A DNA stretch of 64,000 nucleotides from Branchiostoma floridae (lineage: Eukaryota > Chordata > Leptocardii > Amphioxiformes > Branchiostomatidae). The DNA lies in NCBI RefSeq assembly GCF_000003815.2, contig NC_049987.1:23716425-23780424 (forward strand), given 5' to 3'. Positions 37,401 to 46,400 of this stretch are shown here, piece after piece. Position numbers and translations under genes: made by a program. The notes beneath the pieces were generated by a model. The model ran no database searches. It was not told the origin of the DNA and worked only from the letters and a program-made list of their open reading frames with translations. Numbering within the stretch: position 1 is the first letter of the stretch; each line of letters starts with the position of its first letter.

Positions 37401-40400
37401 ATACTGGACAATTGTTCATTCGTGTATTTAATATCTATGCTTGGAATGAGTATTAGAACCTAAGGGCAACATGTGGACATTAAAGACTATTATACATATT
37501 CATTTCCAAGCAATGACACCATCTACTCAGTTCTGCATAGATACAAGACAACAACATTCAAAATACAGGTAATCTTCAATGCAGAGACTGAGTGCTGTGC
37601 AACATTACATCAAATGGTACATAATACAGTGGATTAATCCTCCTTCACTGTCAATTCAGTCAACCCGAAAAATCCTAAATTGTTTCAGCAGTTTTTGGTA
37701 ACATGCACACAACATGTTTGTCTACAAAAAGTACAATGTAATAAAGGATATACATGTACCACCAAGTATAAAGTAAGCACATGCTTAGACAGGTTTGCTC
37801 ATGCCCAGCAGGGCTGGCAAGTAACATACATGTAGCTGCTTTATCAGTCATTTCAGAAAGATTTATTCAGTGAATGTATGTGATGAAATAAACTCTTGAT
37901 GTTCACCTCTATGTTGGTTGCTTAAAAAAAATAATTCTTTGACAAATACAATGCATGCCATTTACCCTTGTGTAGCAAACATGAGACTTCAACAGCATCT
38001 TTGTTTGGTGATACTGATAACTCTGTAGATGAAGCAAGGACTGGTAGAAGTAATGTACATTCTGTGGATCATAAAACAAAAAAAGGTTTTAAAATGGGCA
38101 TTCCATCAATCCATGTGCAGCCGGTTTCAAGGTAAGTTTATATTATATTCAATTCAAATGACAACGTGAACTACTCGAACTATGAGTGATATCCACAATA
38201 GTGACACAATCGCACAAAATTACACAACTGTAGTTACGAATTCTTATCGTAATTTCGAATTGTACTGTGAGCACTTTCTATGTTCGTGTGCCGATACAAA
38301 ATTGAACAACAACCCACAAGTCTATGACCCGGGGATATATATCGCCCCCCTCCCCCTTAGCTGCCGATTGCCGAGCGAAAAATTTATGCACATTCACCGA
38401 CACATACTAGTTGCAACGAAAAGAACTACAGTATATCGCTACGCCCCCCACACATGTGCACCGAACAGTAGTTGCTTGTAGTAGGATTCCCCATATCATC
38501 TGCAGTATGTCATGTAGCTTCCGACCACTGTTGGTTTGGGAGCGCGCGGTGGCTCTTATATTTCCGTCGGGGTACTGACGTTAACGTTACCCATTGCAAA
38601 TGAATTACACTGTTAACAAAGTCTACACATACCTTGTGTTTTGTGGGGACACGAAGATGACCGGAAAATGGCTGTTGGTGGCCTGAAACAGCACTAGAAG
38701 AACACGATATCCTCCGGAGGCAGCCATTTTTGGCTTGTTTACGAAGCTCCGGGGACGTCCGTCCTCTGCAGTGGTCACAGTTCGAATGAACCCGCTTGGC
38801 CTAATTACCCGTTACGCTTTGCGCGGACCCCTCCTGCCCCCCTGCCACTGCGCTAGTGCGAACATGTTGAAGAAATGCCTGTTTTAACAGGTATACAAAT
38901 GTTTGGCATGGATTGAACAGGTCCGTTCATCTCAACATCACAACGGCGACTACACTGACCAGAAGGCATTTTGCGACTGCAAGTCGCAAAATGCAAAAAG
39001 TCTCTTACATATGGAACCATATCCGAACAGAACCGATTAACACATGAGTTACAAACTGTGACCACATTCAAGACGTTTAAGCAACAGCTAATGAAACATT
39101 TGCAAAAGGTAGCCAAATAGAACAAGAGGTATATGTGGCACATGTGTTTTTTTTTATGTTAGGATATGACACATGCGGTTCATCGATTGTTTGTTTGTTT
39201 GTTTATTTATTTATTTATCCAGGGCTACATGTCGCCTGGTCGGATCCCTGGGGGAAACCCCGTACATACATAACAATAATCAATGACAATATAAAATCAA
39301 ATAAAAAACAAATAAATGGTAACTTAGCAAGAATCGACAAAGAACAACGCAATTTAACTAAAACAAGATCAGGCAAATCAATTGTACAACGTTAATCCTA
39401 ATATAACTCCAAATCATAAGTGAAATCAAATAAGTAATGGGAATTTGCATACCAATGTTATTGTAACTATGAGATGTTTTATGTTATATTGTGCTGTAAA
39501 TCTTTGTGTGTATTGTTACTTCTGGAGTAGGTGTCACATTTTACATGTGACAGCTAGGAGTTTGGTTTTACCTTGCCTTAGACCTTAGATCCTCCCGCAA
39601 CACTGTTGCATTGGAGTTACCTTAATAAACCAATAAACCCATAAACCTCCCCTGCGACATGTGAACCCAGCCTGGGATTTGTCCTGCGATGATTTATGCG
39701 CCTGTCCGGGAGAACGTTTTGCACAATTTTACCTGCTGTTCGCCATTGATTTTGTGTCCGGTGGTTATGAGAACATGCTGACACCATGTCTGGTCTTTGA
39801 TTTTCCTTCTGTCGTTACGGCGTCCAGCTGACATCGTATCTTCACACCACAATCCCACTCCTACCCGCGGGCTGAGGGGGGCGGTCAATATATCATACTA
39901 CTACAAATACGTAGCTGGTGTCTGAAAAATTAAAAACACTTTGTTCACAATTAATATTAAGTCTAGTTGCCTTCACCAGGAAGGTTATGTTTGCGTGTTT
40001 GTGCGTGTCTGTAACAGCAGTACCCATGACGCTGTGGACGGATCCTAATGATAGTTGGCAGACTGGTAGGGATCGGGAAAGTCGAGGGTTAAGTCTGAAA
40101 ATGGGCCTACTAGCAGCTTTCTTCTTACATGCGGTGCGCTAGGATTGGCGGTTGCAAGACGTTGACACCATGTCTGCTGTTTGATTTTCCCTCTGTCGTT
40201 ACGGCTTCCAGCTGACACTGTATCTATACACCACCATCCCACTCCTACCCGCAGCCTGAGGGGGACGGTCAATATATCATACTACTACAAATACGTAGCT
40301 GGTGTCCTAAAAAGATCAAAAACACTTTATTCACAATTAATCGTGACTAAGTCTAGTTACCTTCGCCAAAAAGGTTATGTTTGCGAGTTTGTCTGTGCGT

Positions 40401-43400
40401 GCGCCTGTTTTTTTTATTTATTGGTTTGGCTGCAACGAACACACAGCCAGGGCTGCCCAACTAGCCTATGGCTATTACAAAGGGCTAGCCCTGCTGACAA
40501 ACACATAAACAATACATATTAAAAAAGAACATTTATATGTACATGGTGTAGGACAACTTACATATCATCTAAAAATGGAGTATATATTAACATCATATCA
40601 TCGACAACAATATTTGCAGTGAGAGGTCAGGGTCTGTATATACACGTAACAGCAGTACTCAAGAAGCTGTGGACGGATCCTTATGATAGCTGGCATACTG
40701 GTAGGGATCGAAAACACAAAGGTTAATACGTGAATGTATCAAGCTACCTCTAGTATTTATTTGCGCTTATTTCTTATAATTTTGTTTTTAACTTTATAGG
40801 TACTCTTGAGGTGTCGGTCTTGTAAAAGATATACTGATCCTGTTGCCCACACCTCTCAGATTTCATTCTGACAGTCATCTCAATAAATGAATAAGAAGGC
40901 AGTTACACCACAATCTCACTCCGACCCACTGGGATATCTTAACACTAGTACATACAACTGGCGTTTTCGCACACAATTGTAAAGCCAGTGTTGCCAGGAG
41001 GAAGGCCATCATGACAGACGGTCATCGAAAAGTCGGCTGTGCGTTCATGTCCTGGAGATATAATCATGTCTGATAATTGTATTTGATACAATGCGTCGTC
41101 TGGCATTTTGCCTACGCCACAACCCCACTCCTACCCGCGGGTTTGATAGAATGTGGCAGGTCGTGCATCCTAACACGCCTACATAAAGCTGATTTTGATA
41201 CCCCCTTTCCACTAAGACGTCGCTCTCGCCGCGCTCTGACATATCGCTCTACGAATCTTATAGAAAAGAATCGAATCTCGTTTACACATTGTGTATTTTG
41301 TTGTCGTCTCAGTCAAACTTTTACGTTTTGTACTATATACTAAGTGTTAAAGTTAAAGTTACACATGTCGTACTTACGTCGCAGTGAGAGCGCAGCGCGA
41401 TCCCCGTCTAGTAGAAAGGGGGCCTTACGCACACACTTGTAAAGCGCTTACCAACAAGTCTTAGACAGTCGTCTCAAGTGAAATGATCGGTATGTCATTG
41501 CCTGAACGAACATGTACAGTGATAATCTGGAGTGAAAACTGTCTCCACGTCACTAAACTAAGAGTGATTAGAAATTTTCATCACGTCAATAACGCTGTAT
41601 ATGACTTTTAATAAAAACGTAGTTTCTAATCCATTAGCGAACTATCAAAACGAAGATCGGACAGCTCTGGCAATATTGCTATTTTCATTAAATAGACTTT
41701 GCAGCTGACATGTTGTCTGTGATTTGAGATATTGCTTCTGCTATCTGTTAACAACTAAACTTTATTGCGTTGGCCAATTTTCTGTATGTGCGAGTTGGTG
41801 CGATTACTTTTAGAATATCATCTCGCCACTCAGACAGACTGTCTCTGTAAGGCAAGGCTCGTAGTCAAAGTTTGTCTACGTGTTATATTTTATACATTTT
41901 AAGCAATTCCACGGGGCATATCATCATTTAAGTGCAGTCGTATTTTCCTAATGATATCATCCCAGGGCGGCAAGAATATTATTTTCTCAGACTCTCAGAC
42001 GATTTGGTAAGGCGTAACAAGTCTGAAGTCTGGTGGTTTGTCTAAATGGTGTGTTTTGTACAATTTAAGCAGTTCCGCGGGGTTTGCATCCTTTTAAGGC
42101 GCTGTCCTGCTGATAACAGTTGGTAGTCAACAGTTTAGGTGGCTTTTGGCCAAGTTTGAACATACTCAGCACCTCCTCTGGGTTGTATCCAAATCCCTGA
42201 CTACTCTCTCCCCGTCGACAGACTTAAAGACAGCTGTCCTGCTCTTAACATCACTAAATGGTGTGTTTTGCACAGTTTAGGCAGTTACAATGGGTTTATA
42301 TTATTTTAAGGCGCCGTCTCACTGGTGTCATTTGGTAGCCAACGGTTGTCTAAGTGGCGTTTGGTTCAATTTGTACATTTTCAACACCTCTTTTGGGTTG
42401 TATCCAAAATACGTACATTCTTACTTACTTCGAAATCCCCTTTACATACTTAAAGAAAGTTATTCTCCACTTATAAAATCGCCGAGTCTTCCACTTTCTT
42501 AGGAAAAGAAGCCAGATTCACTTACTTAGAATTTAAAGTTAGCTTTCAGACAAGAGTAGACACAGGTGATATTTTTGTCCACCATTTATGTGTCCCTTTA
42601 CATGTTCGATTTGTCCCTGGGCAAAAATTTACAATAAACATAGAATTACATATTACATGTATCTCTATATCCAATGAGTATGCTTGTAATGTTGTTATCC
42701 TTCAGGCCAATACAACATTTCACCACGTGTAGGGGTGGGTACCGGTACAGAAAATTCAGGTCCAGGTCAGGTTCAGGTCCAGAGGATCAGGTCCAGGTCC
42801 GAACCTGAACCTGATTTAGTATGTGAAAACCTGTGAATGGACGATACTCAAAACAATGGTCCATTATCGCCACAAAGACAGCTGTTTTGTGAAGCATTCT
42901 ACTCCCACTAGCGTTTTAAAATCCTACAAGGCTACCCGTCTCAATCGACTGTAAAACTTGGTAGAAATGACCATAGACTCTACTCTACTTCGCTCTTGTT
43001 ATTTTCCTCGACCGGTAAGCCCCAAAATGTGTGATTATCTGATCATATAATCTGATAATTTCCCAACAGGTCCAACATCCGGTCCACCGAATTTTTTCAG
43101 GTCCAGTTTTTCCGGACCGGTCTAATAAGAAAAACCGGTTTTGTACCGGTTCACCGTACCGGTACCCACCCCTATTCACCGCTAAGCTCGCGTCGTTGTA
43201 AAAGACCGATCTAGCTTGATATCAGTGGTTTCTGTTCCGTACATGTATCTCATTTCAACCCCGCTCAGCTATTGTTGGACCCCCTGAGAAATGGTGTCAG
43301 CGCGGTAACACTCAGGGCGACTTGATTGACAGGCAGCCAATTTCCTGCAGGCCAGAGAGGGAAATTTCCTCGGAGCTTTGACCGGACAGTCCGTGCAATG

Positions 43401-46400
43401 TGCTGCGCGCCGTGATTTAAACGTCAGGCCCGATAATACCCTGCCATTAGATGGACCAAGTTGGCAAGAAATGTGGGAGGGTGACAACATGAAGGCCTGT
43501 GGGCTGGATTCGCAATGGGAGATGTCTGAAGACCTCAGTTTTGTTGTCAATACTTCACTTGAACTGCGTGAGATGCAATCAAGCGGTGGGATGGGAACCG
43601 TCAGTCATGATCTGTTCGGGACGATCGAGTTTATTGCCGTCACAGATCCTTTCTGCTTCCGACTCATCCAGGAGCTTACCAGTTCTGACATCATCGGAGT
43701 CTTCTGGGATTGCCGCGGAATCTGCTAAGGGCTTTAAATGACTGGGACAAGCAAAGCCTGAAAATTCTGACACGAAATTTGCAGATATGTCAATAAACTA
43801 TCTTTCATACATCATTCTTCGCTTATCCGGGGTTGTCTCGGAACCTGCTAAGGGCCTCTAGTGCCAAGGACAAGCGAAGCGTGGAAAATCCTCTCACAAA
43901 CATGATCGAAATATTCAGGTATATCGAGAGACAACCGTCCAGACATCGTGTTGGACTAGAAAATAACACAAAATCATCCACTTTTTTTTTATTGCCGCGG
44001 AATCTGCTAAGGGCTTTAAATGCCTGGGACAAGCGAAGCCTGAAAATTTCTGACATGATCGTTATTTGCAGATATATCGAAAGACAGCCTTTCAGACATC
44101 ATCCACTTGCCCAGCAATTCCTGGAATCTGCTGAGAGCTTTAGATAAGGGGGGCAACTGGTGGAAAAGCAAAACTTCACTCCGGAGCGTTTAGTCTGACA
44201 CCTATTACTCTTCTTCAGCGTCACAAGGATGAGTAATATTCTAGTAACTGTCAAGGAGTCATGGATGTTGTAGAGAGTGAATTACTTTTAACTATTTTCT
44301 ACGTTGATGTCTAACCTTCATAAACGTAGCACAATATTACTTCCTCGCGTATACAATGGGATATTTACACGTTCGTTTTGGACAATCTGAATCAACGATC
44401 TTTTCCAGGATGTTGGAACAAGGTGGAGTTCAATAAACGACAGAGTAATTGGACCAGTAACTCTTCATCCTATAATGATGCATGACGTGCGGCAATATGA
44501 AGACTATATACTTAAAAGTACACATTAATTAGAAAGCTACACGTGGGATTTGTGGCAACCAGAATGCACTTTACCCTGGCTTATAGCCCATTCAACTTGT
44601 TTGGCGACCTTCCTGCGACCTCCATGAGACCTAACATTGACACACCGCAGTCACACAGGTCGTGCGATCGTCGCTAACTTGGGGTATTTGGGAAGACAAA
44701 GATGTACATCTCCTGCAAATTTACAACTGTCTTGGTACACAAAATGCGATTTTGAATCCATGTCGGTGGATGGTTTTGCCACGGCATGCTTGAAAACCCT
44801 ATTGCATCAAAATCGTACGACAATCGCACGACCTATGTGGCCACGCCTTAAGTCGCAGTAAGGTCGCAGCGCTATCGCCGTCTAGTGCCACGGTGCCTGA
44901 AACCAGCTTAACGTGGGATTTGCAGCATGTAGAAAGCACTTGGCCTTGCCTGGAGTATAGAATAAAATAGAAATTCTGTACCTGAAGGGAGTAATTGGTA
45001 AGTGTAAGCACTCATAGAAACCCTGTAAGCTTATAAACCTTAAGGAAATCCAATCTTACCACATTAAGCTTCGCCGAAGAGTAAAAGAACCCGGCGGGCA
45101 AATAGCTTCCCTTTGGCAGTTCTTTATTGATTGAGCTCCGGACTCCCCTCCCTACTGACAAGCAGCGAAACCAACACCCACTAAGATCAAGTAGGTAGAT
45201 TAGTACAGAGAACTACCAAAGACTGAAATAGCATCGTCTGGTCACCAGAAAGCGCATTACACCCAGGTAATTGTCTAAGAATACGGGGTGGAATGCACTG
45301 TGGTAATAGACAGCATTTCGCTCCATTACTCGTCACGAAAAGGATTACCACCGATTAAGTGTACGGGCAAACCGGTGAACTGGGAGGGCTACCGAGCACG
45401 AATTGAATTTGTGGTAGTCACACTTCGGAAAGCCTTACAACAGCACAGGGGAAATGGAGAAGTAATACCTCAAATAGCTTAAGTCTTTGATTCACCGCAA
45501 AGGAGTAAGTCTGAATGAAACACAGCGCGGCGTGAAGACGTTTTTTATTAAGGAGGATGCATCTCTGCCCTTTCTATTTTTGAAATCTGGCACCTTTGGG
45601 CCCCACCGTTCCGCTGTGAGTGACTCCTCTGTCTGCCGTGGTGTTAAATGGGCATTGTGAACAATAAACGGAGTTCCCACAGTTACCGTAATATGTGCAT
45701 GTCTTCCTTAGCCTTGTAGTCACCGACACATGTATAAACTTGAAAATATACGCTTCATTAAAAAAATACAGTGACTTTAGTACGTTTAACTACAAAGAAC
45801 AAAAAATCCTATCAGCTAAGAAATGCAGTCTAAGATTAGTATAACTGTACTATCATGTTACAATCAGGTTATACTAATCATGAATTTCAGTATTTTTTTC
45901 TAATACAAAAGCGTGTATTTATCTGTGTTAGCCTTTTGGGGACATTGTGAGCTAAGAACCTTAGTTACACATCGTTGGTAATGAGATTGATATTCTAATC
46001 ATTATTTAGCAGACGTTGTTTTAAAAGCGAAATCATTAGCTTCAATTTTGCAGTAACTGAATCGGATTAAACAAAATGGCTGCTCTGAAGTCTCTCGAAC
46101 ATTGTTTGATAAGACATCAGAGTACATAATTAGGTTATTCCAGTGTTTCCAACCATCCGAGGGGGCAATTATAGATATCACGGCGCAATATCTGCTTTTA
46201 AAGAAGACGTACTCACAGATACATAATAAAATGTACCATCAACATGTTTCAGAATGCGGGACATATCTTACAACATCTACGATCAGTCCTTTGTTATCAT
46301 AGCGTATTGTCGTTTTTATGAAGACGTCTATATGAAGATTCAGGAAATTGTATTTATGTATTGATTCTCATATATGCAGGGGACTTTGTAGCCCTGTGAT

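Noticed and set aside
40181-40522. Plus-strand 113-codon frame
   Set aside because: It spans a segmental duplicate and an inserted dispersed repeat; composition follows the repeats.
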